Below are positions 27,116 through 39,674 of a stretch of DNA of 64,000 bases, in pieces (the first letter of the stretch is position 1; every line of letters begins with the position of its first letter). Source of the stretch: Trichoplax sp. H2 (Eukaryota > Placozoa > Uniplacotomia > Trichoplacea); the NCBI GenBank assembly GCA_003344405.1, contig NOWV01000242.1, forward strand, positions 30,043 to 94,042, given 5' to 3'. Made by a program: the position numbers and the translations under genes. The notes under the pieces were generated by a model. It searched no databases. It was given only the letters and a program-made list of their open reading frames with translations, and was not told the origin of the DNA.

Positions 27116-29830
27116 ATGGAAGATAATTCATTACCTAGTTATCTCTTGTCCATGATCGATAAGGGACATGATGATGAGAATATCATGCATTGGATAGATT
27201 CCATCGATAGTCTCCAAGTATTCAAGCGAAGTGATAATGATTGCAGACCTGATCAACATCTAATCAAGCAATTGGAGGAGACTTTCAATCAATCATCTTG
27301 GTCAAGTAAGGTTTATGCTTTAACGATCATGATTGCTTTATTGAAACAAGATCAATCCTCTGCTTATCAAGATTATTATAAATCATGGTATAAAATGTTG
27401 ATGCATTTACTGCAAGGGAAAATAGCATCGATGAGACCCAACTTCAAGCGATTAGTCAATGTAGCTATAGCGAAATTGCTAGTTAGAATAGCACGCGTAA
27501 GTGATACTGCTAATCAATTTATAACTCATCATTTATCTGCATTAGTTCAGTATATGACTAAGTTAGATTCCACTCAGGTCGATGGATCATTCTTAGCACT
27601 ATTGACGACATTGTTGCAACATTATTCTTCTGCATGTGGACAATATCATAAACCGTTAAGGAGATGGATTATTCAATGCATGCAACATCAGCATGATCTA
27701 ATTTGGCCTTTAGCATGTCAAAATTTAATTGCATTAACAAAATGCGGTGGAAGTGGAAATGCAGGGAGTAAACATATTGAAAATTGGTATCAATTATGCA
27801 ATGAATTAATCGCCACACTACAATCGGATTGGCATCAATTATATAAAGATATCGATCAATTAAAAGGAGAAGGCATGGTCTTAATACCATCCAATGCATC
27901 GATATCACCTATTCAATGGCAACCATTGCCAACGGATGAACCCAATCGTACGTATACCTTAATACATCAAGTACAGGTTGGATGTACATGTTTAACCTTG
28001 CTATTACAACAAGAATTTGCCTATCCTGTATCAATTCCCATTGCTACGTTGATCAAGATTGTTTCCAACATCATCAATGTCAATCATCGCAATATTCAAC
28101 AAGATCAACATCGTAACATTGAAACAACATTGCTTTTATCTTGTATATCTAAACTCCATTGCCATGCCATTCATTTATTATCTGCATTAATTCATAGTAG
28201 TCGTTGCCATCTTCTACCATATTATTCACTTATAACGAAAATTCTTCTCAAAGTATTGGAGATAACACAACAACAAGATTGGCCTCAGGATTGTCGAAAG
28301 CCCTTTTTAACATTACGAAAATTAACTTATCAAGTCCTGTCTGAGTTATTATTACTTGTATCAACAGATACTTTACAATATACTGATGAATTCATTCATC
28401 ATATCATGTATGATATGAAGCCTAATGTTTATACTACAAAGTTACAAGCTTCCACTACTGCCAATAATTCAAGTCAATCCAAAGTTGGCCAAAGTAAAAA
28501 GAAGCGAAAAGGTCGACAATATCAATATGAAGATATCAATTCCAACTTTAGAAATGACAACAGGATAAATCCTTTTCTTAATCAGGAGATATGTACAGCA
28601 GCTTTGAAATTATTACAGACGATGATTATATGTTTAGGTTCTTCTATTGACGCTACGTTATTCCAAACGATCACTAACTTTATTACTCAATCGCTGATGC
28701 AGATTCAGCAAGGATTCACTTGCAATCCTACTATATCGTCTGGTAATACTATACCTGTACCATATTCAAGTGGAGCGTGCCGATTAGAGCTTTATCGTAG
28801 CTTATTATCATGTGTTCAAGTATCCTGTTGTAGTAAAATGCCGACCATACTACGTTATGCAATTCAGATTTTAAGCCACGGAAAGCGTGATTTCGATATA
28901 GAAATTATTAAATTTTGCTATGAAGCACTGGCAACTTGTACGATGTTAATCCATACCACTAGACCTACTTTGCCAACAACTGTACCGACTAATAGCAGCC
29001 TGACTAGTGGGCAAGACCTATTCAATAAAGTTAACAGTCTTAATCACTTGAATACAGTTAGAGATACACTTAAAGATAACAAGAATTTAGCTCTATCAAA
29101 TCAGTTTATTACTACTGTGGATGAACTAAAAGTTGTAAAAAATCTTAGTGATGATAATGATGATGGAAATGGGATAGCGAGTAACAGTAATAAATTTGAA
29201 ATCATTAAGGATTCGTCAACAACTGAAGACCAAGACAATAAACATGTTATGTCATTTCAGGCATCGAACGCGATACAGCGTCGTGAAATTGCTATGCAAG
29301 ATCAGCAAAATGATGATAAGGGTGTTGTAGTTCCAAACGTAAATGTTAGTGAAACGGTTACTATGAACTCTGTTGAAAAAGTTGCAGCCATGTCTAGTAG
29401 ACAACAGGAAGATAGTCCGAATACATTGACAAATCAGATACCAACGCTAAAAAGAGATATGGATAGTATTGATGAAGGTGCCGGTGTTGGGAAAAACTTT
29501 ACCAGTAAAGATACAGAACCAGTTAGTAAGCGTGTTCGATTCAATATCAATAACCAACAAACAGATACATGTGATGATCTCGAACAATCGGAGATGCAAC
29601 TTACAAACACAAATGAAACTGCTAAACCGGAGGTAAGAACGTTGTCCAAAATTATATTGCCGTATTATTTCGATGAACTGTATGTGGAGCACAAATGGAC
29701 ATTATTTTATTATGTCTTATATCAATTTTAGGACAGTACCGATGATGATCGTGTGAAAGCTATGCTAGACAGTTTCGTCGATTCTCAACCCGATTCCGAT
29801 GATGTTGATGATAACGATGGCGATGCTTAA
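27116..29830 (+). CDS. PELP1: PELP1 / RIX1-type ribosome biogenesis scaffold
   Basis: Two exons, 27116..29632 and 29732..29830, give 871 residues. PELP1 works in the nucleolus with TEX10, WDR18, SENP3 and the Las1-Nol9 complex in late 60S maturation, and in vertebrates is also a nuclear-receptor coregulator. The N-terminal two thirds is all-helical HEAT-like sequence, as in the RIX1 domain. The segment at about residues 555-620, CRLELYRSLLSC followed by FCYEALATCTMLIH, matches the conserved PELP1 block (RLELY-LLL and FCSEALVTCAALTH in human). LxxLL-type motifs are visible, including LMHLL (95-99), LTTLL (163-167), LTLLL and LSELL. The C-terminal third is disordered, with a basic SKKKRKGR segment near 460 and KRVRF near 800. 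Exon 2 encodes an acidic end (DSDDVDDNDGD), like the Glu-rich tail of PELP1. Confidence 0.9.
29633..29731 (+). other. 99-base PELP1 intron that reads in frame to a stop
   Basis: Donor GAG|GTAAGA, acceptor caattttag|GAC. The intron length is a multiple of three and its last three bases are TAG in frame. Retention therefore adds 32 residues and removes the acidic tail. Spliced and unspliced forms would both be 871 residues long. Confidence 0.8.
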
Positions 29831-32009
29831 TTTTAGATAGAGTAAATTGAATACTTGATGGTTAGGACCATAAATAATTGTAATTTAAATCTGCATTCTA
29901 CTGTATGATAAAACTCAAATATAAAGGATTATTAATAACATATTATAGTTGTTGTGATTGGCAGTTGGATATCGAACGATAGTATAATAGATTTCACCTT
30001 TATGGTGACTACTCACTCAATTGCATCAGTCACATAATATCTAATTACTTTTATACCGTTGTATTTCTACCGAGTACATTAACTAGCAAGCTGATTATTT
30101 TAAATGTATAAGTAATCCAGTCATTTAATTTCTTCGATTGAATTCGGAATGAACTTTTTTATGGCAATTTTGAGTGCCGTACTCTTATACTAAAAAGTGC
30201 ATTATTATATCAAATATCCTACTAATGATCATACTATGAAGCAACAGTAACGTTATCGTAAACTTCTGTACAGAGAAAGACGGAAGAGATGATCAGCAAA
30301 ATAATTATAAAATGACCTCAATTTATTATTCTGAACTGTTATTACATGTTATGTAACTGCATGCGTTGTGCTGATGTTATCCGTTATTTGCATTATACGC
30401 CGTTGTATACAATTACAACTGTGTAGCTGCAAGTTATGTAGAGGCATTATTGCTGATAATAAAATTCTATTCGGAGCTCAGCTTCTGTCGTATACCGTTA
30501 ACTTAATTTTATCATCTGTCAAGGCAAAAGAAAAAATTCCACTTGTAAATACCGTCTATGATTTGCATCTTTACATTATATAGGAAACAGAAATTGTAAT
30601 ATCATGTAACTATGTGCAGTATACGCATATATGTATGTGTGTATAACATATGTGTCTGTCCGCAAGTCCCTTTACAGTATTTAGAATTAGAATCAACTAG
30701 TAGAACCCCGCTCGTTATACTTTGCGTATTGTATGTACTTGTACTATTTGCCTTATAATTGTTTACCGCCCCTCCAGATAAAACTGTCTAAACTAATGAT
30801 CTAATTTCTGTCCTAACCTTTAAATTGCAAAAATTCTATAACTAATTTGTACTACCAGAGTGTAAAAATTAGTACGTGTTAAATGTGACTGAAGTTAGTT
30901 TAAACCCAAGTGAGAGAAGACTTTTACCTGTAAGCCAAGCACATTGAAATCCATCATATAATTTTGAAAATATATGTAAGTACATTATATTGATGCCAGA
31001 ACCGTAAATGTATATCATTTAACGTCAACAAACACTAAAAGGGTTTCAGTGATCAAAAAATGCCAAACTAAGGACCCTGCTAATAAGTACGACCATAACA
31101 CATAATATAATATCGAAAATCTTCAAACACAACATAACCAATACTATCCACATATTCATGTAGACCACTAGAAGTAATCCGATAAAACATCAGCGTTAAC
31201 GTTATGGCTGCCACGTCTATAATTAATGCAAATATTAAATATCAAAATTACCTCCAGCAATCGATCAACAGTAAGGTGGCAGGCAATGAACTAGTGTAAT
31301 ATAAACTGCATAGGCACAAAAAAGCTATATTTGAGTATAGTAGGAATAGACTGTAATGTAAAGCTATCTAGTACTGTATATTCAGTGCAATACAAAATGT
31401 CTATATTTAAGAATATGCTAAAGACAGGAGTGAAGTCGAAAAATACTACAGTATGAATATACTACAAATATAAATATACTACAGTATTCCCGAATTAGTG
31501 TTATAGAACATGTAATTGCGCTTGATCTTGCCCCCTGGTTCCTTCCCCATCAAAAGGCTTTGTTATGCTGATTTTGTAGAAAAGTTATACTAGTGGATGG
31601 TAATTTAATGTTATTCTTATGCTAACTATTATTCTATTCTGTAATAAAGGGTATAATGTATAATTGCCAAATTAAAATTGGAAACAGTATAATAATAAGG
31701 GTAATAGGTTTCTATAAGGCTGATAATTAGTGAACGGTACACATTACGATACATCTATTTCATTTTTTAGCACTAATTAAACCTAATGTTAAAAATTAAT
31801 AGAAACCGGTAGTTGAAATATAGATCATATGACAATCTAATAAATGAACTATAGCTTATTTATGCAACAGCATTAATAGAAGTCATCTACTGTATCTGGA
31901 ATAAAACTTGACTGATTCGTACTTTAAAATAGTGTAAGAAGGAAGGAGTAGTGTCATAGCATACAGTGTTTAATGTTAAACTTATTGTAATACATTTAGA
32001 ATATAAGGT
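29831..32009. other. Intergenic, no feature recognised
   Basis: About 2.2 kb of AT-rich sequence. No exon chain with splice sites and no tandem repeat could be supported on either strand. Confidence 0.5.
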
Positions 32010-33941
32010 ATGGCAGATAAACCATCAAAATCAACTATCCCTCAGCAAATACAATCTCCATTTGAGATAGGCAAGAAAGATTACGAGACTGGCAATTATA
32101 ACGAGGCACTCTCTCATTTGACCCAAGCACTTGATCAAATTCCATCAATATCAAACCCTTCCGCTGATCTTGACCATCTTCAATGCGATATTTATCTTTA
32201 TATTTCTGATATCTATATCAGACAAGGTGATCTTGTAAAAGCAGATGAGTTTAGCCAGAAAGCACTAAAACTGGCTAATCAACTACAAGATCAAATAAAA
32301 TTTGCTCGATATTTAGATAAACAAGGCGGTATTAAAAAACTACAAGGTAATATCAGCGAGGCCTTAGAGGATTACAAGAAATCACTTGAAATTAAGCAAA
32401 AATACATGAAAGACGAAGAATTAGACGTCGCTCATTCGTATACTAACATTGGGAATATCTATTTTAGCCAGGATAAATTTGATGATGCACTGTCTATGTT
32501 TCAAAAATCGCATAAAATCTTAGTAAAGCTGTTTGATCATAATCATGAGCATGTTGCTACAGCATATAACAACATGGGAAGTGTGTATGGCTTACAAGGC
32601 AAGTATAAATATGCTCGTTCTATGTTTGAAAAATCTCTTCAAATCAATTTGCAAATACTGGATGAAAATGATCCTGAACTTATAGCAACTTATATGAATA
32701 TTGGTAATGTTGATCGGAGCCAAGGCAAATATAATGATGCTGTTTCTATGTATAACAAAGCTTTGAAAATAGCACTACAAAGGTTTGGTAATGATCATGT
32801 TCAAGTTGCTCAGTTATATAACAATTTAGGGATTGTTCACGATCAGCAAGGAAAATACGATGAGGCTCTTTCTACACACCAAATGGCGCTTAAAATTAGA
32901 CTGAAATTATTTGACGAAAATCATCCTGATGTTGCCCAATCTTACCAAAATATAGGAAATATATACAGTGATCAAGGCAAATATAAGGAAGCTCATTCTA
33001 TGTATGAAAAGTCGCTGAAAATTGGCTTGCAAATATACGGTGAAAATCATACTGTTGTTGCTAATGCTTATAATAACATTGGAATGTTGCAAGCTCAACA
33101 AGGCAAATTTCAGGGTGCTGTATCAATGTATTATAAATCACTTCAAATTCGAATGCAACTATTTGGCGAAAATCATTCTATCGTTGCTCAATCCTATGAA
33201 AATCTGGCAACTACTTATACTGAGCTGAATGAGATTGATCTTGCTCTTCGTTTGCATGAAAAATCACTCCAAATTTATTTGCATGCACTCGGTAATAACC
33301 ATCCTAATGTTGCTAGTTCATGCCTCAACATTGGCAATGCCTATAACCATCTTGAGCAATATGATGAGGCTCTTTCTATGTATAGAAAAGCAGTAGAAGT
33401 TTACATACAAGTACATGGCGATCATCATCCTGATGTTGCTACTGTTTGGAATTGCATTGCTAGCGTTTACAATCTGCAAGGCAATTATGATGACGCTCTT
33501 TCGACGTATAAGAAATCGCTTGAAATTACTCTGCAAACGCATGGCGAAAATCATCCTAGCACATCCTTGTTATATTACAACATTGGGACAGCCTATGATA
33601 GTCAAGACAAATTTGACGAGGCTCTTGATATGTATGAAAAGTCGTTAAAAATTGATTTGGAGGTACTGGATGATAGTCATTCTCGAGTTGCATCGGCATA
33701 CAAAAGTATTGCGGGCATATACGATACTCAGTCGAAATTTACTGAAGCTATATCAACGTACGACAAAGCTATTAGTGTCTTGATTAATGTTTACGGAGAG
33801 AATGATCCAGAAATTGCAGAGTTATATGAAAATATCGCAGTAATTTATAAACAACAGAATCTCCTTGAAGACGCAGCTGCTATGCAACAAAAGGCGGATA
33901 ATATTTATAGCAATCTACCTGGGGAAAACTCTACTGATTAA
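32010..33941 (+). CDS. Tetratricopeptide-repeat protein, kinesin-light-chain-like
   Basis: A 643-residue intronless gene made almost wholly of TPR units. Three more divergent N-terminal repeats (for example KKDYETGNYNEALSHLTQAL) are followed by twelve regular 42-residue repeats. These start at about residue 145 and follow the pattern VAxxYxNIGxxYxxQGKYDEALSMYxKSLxI. Between helix pairs sits the (F/Y)G-x-(N/D)HPDVA linker typical of kinesin light chain and nephrocystin-3 type TPR proteins. There is no kinesin-binding heptad region, NB-ARC, CHAT or other effector domain, so it is a bare TPR scaffold. Such arrays bind peptides or other proteins along their concave face. The lack of introns among intron-rich neighbours suggests spread by duplication or retroposition. 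Membership in an expanded lineage-specific TPR family is likely but not shown here. Confidence 0.92.
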   Translation: MADKPSKSTIPQQIQSPFEIGKKDYETGNYNEALSHLTQALDQIPSISNPSADLDHLQCDIYLYISDIYIRQGDLVKADEFSQKALKLANQLQDQIKFARYLDKQGGIKKLQGNISEALEDYKKSLEIKQKYMKDEELDVAHSYTNIGNIYFSQDKFDDALSMFQKSHKILVKLFDHNHEHVATAYNNMGSVYGLQGKYKYARSMFEKSLQINLQILDENDPELIATYMNIGNVDRSQGKYNDAVSMYNKALKIALQRFGNDHVQVAQLYNNLGIVHDQQGKYDEALSTHQMALKIRLKLFDENHPDVAQSYQNIGNIYSDQGKYKEAHSMYEKSLKIGLQIYGENHTVVANAYNNIGMLQAQQGKFQGAVSMYYKSLQIRMQLFGENHSIVAQSYENLATTYTELNEIDLALRLHEKSLQIYLHALGNNHPNVASSCLNIGNAYNHLEQYDEALSMYRKAVEVYIQVHGDHHPDVATVWNCIASVYNLQGNYDDALSTYKKSLEITLQTHGENHPSTSLLYYNIGTAYDSQDKFDEALDMYEKSLKIDLEVLDDSHSRVASAYKSIAGIYDTQSKFTEAISTYDKAISVLINVYGENDPEIAELYENIAVIYKQQNLLEDAAAMQQKADNIYSNLPGENSTD

Positions 33942-34845
33942 GGAGTTACATACGTATTGTCCTAAGCTATTAATTATTCGAAAATTTTATTTTTCTATAC
34001 TACGATAGGATTGTTAGGTACGGTATTATTTTCATGTACTTTTTATGCATATAGGGTTAATAAGGAGATATTGTACATCTAAAATAGGGTCCTATCCCAG
34101 TTTGGCACGTTTATGAAGATGATACATGAAGGACCGTAAAAACTTCGATAAATCTTGCTAGATTGAAAGCGGTATAACTCTAGCAAGGTGTCGCTTTAAT
34201 CTATTTTGCACGATATGTCAACAGATACTGCAGACGATGAGTGAATACGCTACAAAATAGGAGTTTAATGTAAATCTGTTGCGTTATTAGTAATATATAA
34301 TGCACAATAGTAGCATATTCTCAAAATTAAGGTACTCGTAATTTATAACAGTAAAGGTTAGCTAGAAAGCTTCTGTAAAGCTGACTAGTGCCTAACGTAT
34401 TTTGTTTAATTTCGATCAAATCTCCAGGACATTTTAAATTTTCGGAGATTAGTTTATTAATGAAAAATGACCGCAAGGTTACTAACTATAACAAAGACTC
34501 AATCATGAATTGCTATCTAATCAAATTTATGAGTTTTTTTTGCTGGCATACAGTTGTCGATGTCTTGTTAATAATTATTATTTATATTATATCAAGTAAT
34601 AAACCTATTGCTAACTCCCATATTCTTCGTATATATACAAAATAAACAATCGCTAATCTTTAGCGTTCCTTATTACTATTCGTTAACGGTATTTGATTGC
34701 TGGGAAGGTTTTTAAGGATTGGCAATGCTGAGAATATTCACGAAGGGTAAATATTATTCTAACTAAGCCAACAATCAATAAATAGGGCAATACACGTATA
34801 CTGCCAATATCTGCGCAATAAAGATTCAGTATAATCCCTTGGGAA
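33942..34845. other. Intergenic between two convergent genes
   Basis: About 0.9 kb between the 3' ends of the plus-strand TPR gene and the minus-strand XPG gene. Only 3' UTR sequence is expected and no feature was recognised. Confidence 0.5.
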
Positions 34846-37800
34846 TCAATCGTCCGAAACTTTGCGTTTCCGAGATCTCTTCTTAACTTCATCGCACAAC
34901 TGATTTGTTGCATCAATAGCAGATCTGCCTTCACCATTTCGTAGAAAATTTACTACACGACGCAATCGTTTGCTTCTGATAATCGCAGGTTGAGGATTAT
35001 GTATGATAGGAAAATATTGACCTAATTCATTTTGCTAGAAATTTAAAATTAATCCATGGTTAATAGCAATGACCTGATTACCATGGATTGGTTGTCACAG
35101 TTGCAATGTTACTTAACTCACCTTCGAATCTTCCCGACGGTTGAACTTTTTAAGTAAAGGCAACAAAATGTCATCGGTTTTAGACTGTGACCAATAGAAT
35201 TTTGCATGGGTAAATCTGTAATATACGCATAAATGCACAAAATAGAGACTTTGATCTCCACCAATACTTTTTTGGCTACTTAAGTAGAGATATACTAGTA
35301 AGCTTAGAATAATAACGTAGCTTACTCTCGTAGTCCAGCCAGGTCAGGCATTCCCCATTCAAACGCTCCTTTTGAATGATCAACCGTAGGATTTAAGTAG
35401 GCGTCTTTAATTCTAGCATCAGGGAAGCTATCACGAAGATCTAACTTTCTCTTTTCGAAAAAGAAAGAACGAATATAACTGCAATCGCCAGCTTAAAAAT
35501 ACAGTTTATAGCGTAAGGTTTACCAATTTCGGCACATATCCTTGAGTTTTATCGATTGATCGCTTTTTCAGATCAGAAACTCTTTCTCTGAAAAATTAAG
35601 GATATCTTTATTTTAAAGTTCTGACTTTGGTAGAAATATTGCTTTTTACTGAGCTAGTTTATTGTTGTTGAAATTATATAATGTAATGATCGGTTAAGTA
35701 AACCACTACATTACATTAATTTAATCTTATACACCTAATTTTATCTTATACTACGGATAGAATGCATATTGAGAATAATTGTAACGAATGCTTTAATTGT
35801 TTTTACTTTATTTTTTGCAATCCTGTCAGGTCGTCACCAAATGTACTAAGAAGTTCCATAGCCATCACAATTCCAACATCTATGATAAATATAATATAGT
35901 TACATAAAGTAAAGATAATTAAAAGGTATAGATACTCGTATAAAGAGATAGAATGAAGCTACGTTACTTTTAATTCCGTCGGTGTAATCGCTGCCAAGTA
36001 GATAAGCTAAAGTAATCATCTTTTTACGATCAAGACCTGCAAGATAGTGCGCGTATAGTTTGACATTAAAAGTCAGCTATAGGTTCATGCTTTATTTTTA
36101 TGAATAAATTCGTCTTCTAATTAGCTCAACGTACCCATAAGCCTCTGAATTCTCTGAGAATCGTAAAATTCTGCAAGTTTACTTTCTCTAAAGACGTATC
36201 TGTAAATATTGCGCCCTCCAAAAAGGAAGATATCGCTATCATCTGTAATTGTTCCATCGGTTTGGTTGGTAAAATCTAATACAGCACACTGGGCCTCAGC
36301 TTCCATTGGACTTACAATGTATGGAATACCGAATAGACTGAGAAGTTCCTTTGATGTTTTCAAAAAGAAATAGTTGCATAGCTATCAAGCATATGCCCGT
36401 TCAAAATGGTTCATTGAAAGCATTATGGAATTTACCTGGCATTCAGAATACATTTCGTTGGAAACAGAAGCAGCCATTCTTTCTTGCCTTTTATGTTCTT
36501 GAATAAGCGAAGTTTGCTGTTCTTCCAAGCTACGTTGGACATCTACTAATTTTGACTAATAATGATAAATAGTGGCAAATTAAAGCACGCAATACATAAA
36601 TTTTGTTCACATTTTTCGTTCTAAAAATACCATATTTGCTCCATCCCATTCCGACACAGTTTCCACAAGCCAATCTTCAACTTCAGCCTCACTATCACCT
36701 GCTTCGTCATCTTCAGCTACCTCCTCGTATACAATTTCTGTTTTGATTTCATCCTTTTTCCCTGGAGACTTGGCTGCGTTTTCTTGGCTGCCCTCTGCTT
36801 GGGTTGGATGTAATTCTTCAAGAACTTTACGATAAGGTTCGTCAGATACTTCAATAAAATCATCTACATATTTATTAAAAGAGCCATACCACATACGCTC
36901 ATTAGTGCTAATACAGCCAATACTAAACAATATTCAGACAGATGTAATTTACCTTCACTCTCACTGTTACTTTCGACGACTGGCGCATTGTTCGAATTAT
37001 CCTTCGTGACTTTTTCAATAATCAGATCATTTGATGGCGGTAGCTGTTCTTCTTGTATACACCGTATATCATCCTCATTGCTAGTAGCAGCTTTTCCTAT
37101 TTCCGCTATTGCTTCATTATTATACGTTTGAAAAGTAATTTCTTTGTCTGGGTTTTCAAATTCTTCACTTTGGGATTCTTTCTGTTCAAAATCACTTTGA
37201 AGTACATTTGATGGTTGCTGTGAACCTTCTGCTACCTCAATCTTAATTTCAATTGGAGACAGTTGTGATTTTTTATCTATCGAGTCGATATTGACACTAT
37301 CGCTAGATTTGTCTACATTCTGTAATTCTTGATATGAAGACGTATGAGGCTCAAGGGATATGTTTTCTCTTTGTTTATCCTTAGATTGATTCAGTACCGA
37401 TGGTGTACTTGTATCCTTCATAACTAAGTTAGACTGATAACTGGAAGCATTTTTATCGGATTGCATGGCTAAGTCCATATATTCAACATTGTCATTCCGC
37501 TGAGGCTGGTTTTTCACCAGTAAATAATGAGTAGCATCTTCGGATACAACACGCCGTGACTCGAGACTTTCTAATTCGAACATGGTTGATATATCTCCAG
37601 AATCAGCATTATTCAATTGTCGCCTAATATTATCGAGCTGGCGCGTTAATCGACTACGTTGCATTAAATTACTTAGTTGATAGCTTGAGAAATCTTTCGA
37701 TTCTTGCGGTAAATCATCCATTCGTACCATTGAATAACTTTTATAGGATGACTGAACTTCTAAGACAACTTCATGTTGTATTTCAGGCGGTAAAGCCTTA

Positions 37801-39674
37801 AATTCGTCTGAATTAACGTCAAGTTGGCTTAAATCGCCGTAAACATGATGCAGGTGTTGCTTCATTTCAATTCTTTTATCCCACGTTACTTGTTCTGAAT
37901 TGTCTTGATCCTCCTCCTTAACGGCACTGATACTACAAAGAGATAATTGCATTAGATGATCGTCCGCTACTATACGCGTAATAAATATAAAAAATTCTCT
38001 ATACGATAATTCGTAGATAGTTTTATATTTTTGTTAGTCCACCACATTATACAATACATTTCAACGGTATCACAGTATATGTGCTGCCCATGATTTTATT
38101 TATCTATGTAGTAATTTGACTTCAATAGACTATTAAAGCCAATTTCTTTTGCTTAAGGTTGATTCTATCTTAATACAGTAAACAGTGTCGTATAGTAAGT
38201 CTCCTATGCAGTATACTGTAATGTGATAACTGTACATGATATTATATTTGAGTAGCAAGCCATCGCTCAATTGATCTCTTTTAAGATTCTGTTATTTAGT
38301 ATCACTTACAAAGCCTTGGCTTTGCTAGATACACTAAACATGATAATTCATTGTAAATTATGATCAATCAATGTAGATAATTAGTCTATTTTACAAGTGT
38401 AATCGACACTATTCGTATTCCTATTGAGTAGACCCATTTGTTTCGGGCATGTCATGTTTAACATCTACTTTTCTAGTAAGTTAATTTTGTGTACCACGAC
38501 ACTAGAGATGTTATTATGATCTGTCCTATTCAAAACATACTTTAGCAGTAATCAGGTTATGGCTGTAATGCATCAATTTTTGTTATTTAATGTTCAAAAC
38601 ATTGAGACAATAGACAATAAAGTTCCTGAAAGTTATTTTTCTATCATTACAGTAGATACACATTCTACTACGATTTTTACCCACAAACTAATGCACTATA
38701 TTAAGTTTGATATAAATCCAATGCCTAAGAAAGGGCCAAGGCTTGACATGTGGATGATTAAACAGTATATCAAGTATTGAAATAGGCAATCAATCTCGCA
38801 GTCAATGGAATAGCCCTAAAATAGTCGTTTACATTTATCGATTACCTGCTATCATCGGTTGAACTACTAGGTATTGGTGGTAATTCAAACATGTTGGAAT
38901 GGATAACTTTTGCGGTCTTGATTGGATTATTTCGATCTGTTTTACCGGTGACACCACCTAAGGCGCGCTTTTTCATGTAATTTTGCAAGATTGTTCGAAC
39001 TGTTTTCTCATGCTTGGCTACAGCTAATTCATGTCGTTGTCTCCTATTGGCCTAATGAGGATTTCATGATTGATAAAAATAAACATTGCATGTGAGAACA
39101 AGATTTATTTTATGCGGCTATTTTAGACTGTTTGATAGTAGGCTAATCTTTGTATGATGATCGTACTATCGTTTGCTTCTTTAGCAGAGGTACACCACCA
39201 TCGAAAACAAATACTGGACGGATTTTAAAGAATAAGAGCTTGCACAGACGATAGAATAGGCCCAATAAATGGGCATTTTCTATTAAACTCCCTTGATGAT
39301 CTCTCATCCCTCGTAAACTTTCATTGAGCCATAAGCTAATATCTGTAAAATACGACAATCGCTTATCATCAATACCAATGATGTAGAATGAATTGATTAG
39401 TTGATGGGAATACTACACTTCTGCATCTTAATACGCGTAATTATTATTTCCAGTTGATTCCTTTGCTGAATTACTGTTGGCAATCCATTGATAGGAAATA
39501 CTTATTCCTGTACAGTCGTTGTATTTATAGCTTGATACATAGGCATGGCTTGAATATAAAATTTATTTCTATTGACTTTAACTCACCTACAGCCAAGATC
39601 TTATTCTCTAGCGATTCGAGAGTAATCGGCTGTCCAGCCGATTCCAATAATTTCCATAAGCCTTTGACTCCCAT
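34846..39674 (-). CDS. ERCC5: XPG / ERCC5 structure-specific endonuclease
   Basis: XPG cuts 3' of the lesion in nucleotide-excision repair. Thirteen phase-consistent exons: 39587..39674, 39167..39342, 38846..39051, 36953..37932, 36631..36863, 36436..36555, 36135..36348, 35968..36036, 35807..35879, 35524..35587, 35326..35450, 35122..35215 and 34846..35034. The product is about 876 residues against 1186 in human. The N nuclease domain starts [15 protein letters not shown] with metal ligands Asp30 (VDISLWLN) and Asp77 (FVFDGG), numbered as in human XPG. The I domain has [17 protein letters not shown] (Glu617, Glu619) and [10 protein letters not shown] (Asp638, Asp640). [11 protein letters not shown] and [11 protein letters not shown] follow. 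The acidic spacer, where TFIIH binds in the family, is shorter than in human. The last exon opens with QNELGQYF, a canonical PIP box for PCNA, and ends in a KKRSRKRK nuclear-localisation cluster. Confidence 0.95.
37933..38845 (-). other. Large XPG intron 3
   Basis: About 0.9 kb between the N-domain exons and the large spacer exon. The plus-strand open frame 38559..38780 inside it has no coding support. Confidence 0.6.

Noticed and set aside
29633-29731. PELP1 read as a single 871-residue frame without an intron
   Set aside because: Good donor and acceptor are present, and the spliced form gains the acidic tail expected of PELP1. The unspliced end is ordinary intron sequence.
30368-30583. 71-residue frame
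   Set aside because: No domain, conservation signal or splice sites; treated as chance.
36864-36930. Overlap of two long minus-strand frames in XPG, which could look like two genes or a frameshift
   Set aside because: An 89-base intron (36864..36952, GTAAAT...atgtag) joins them in phase.
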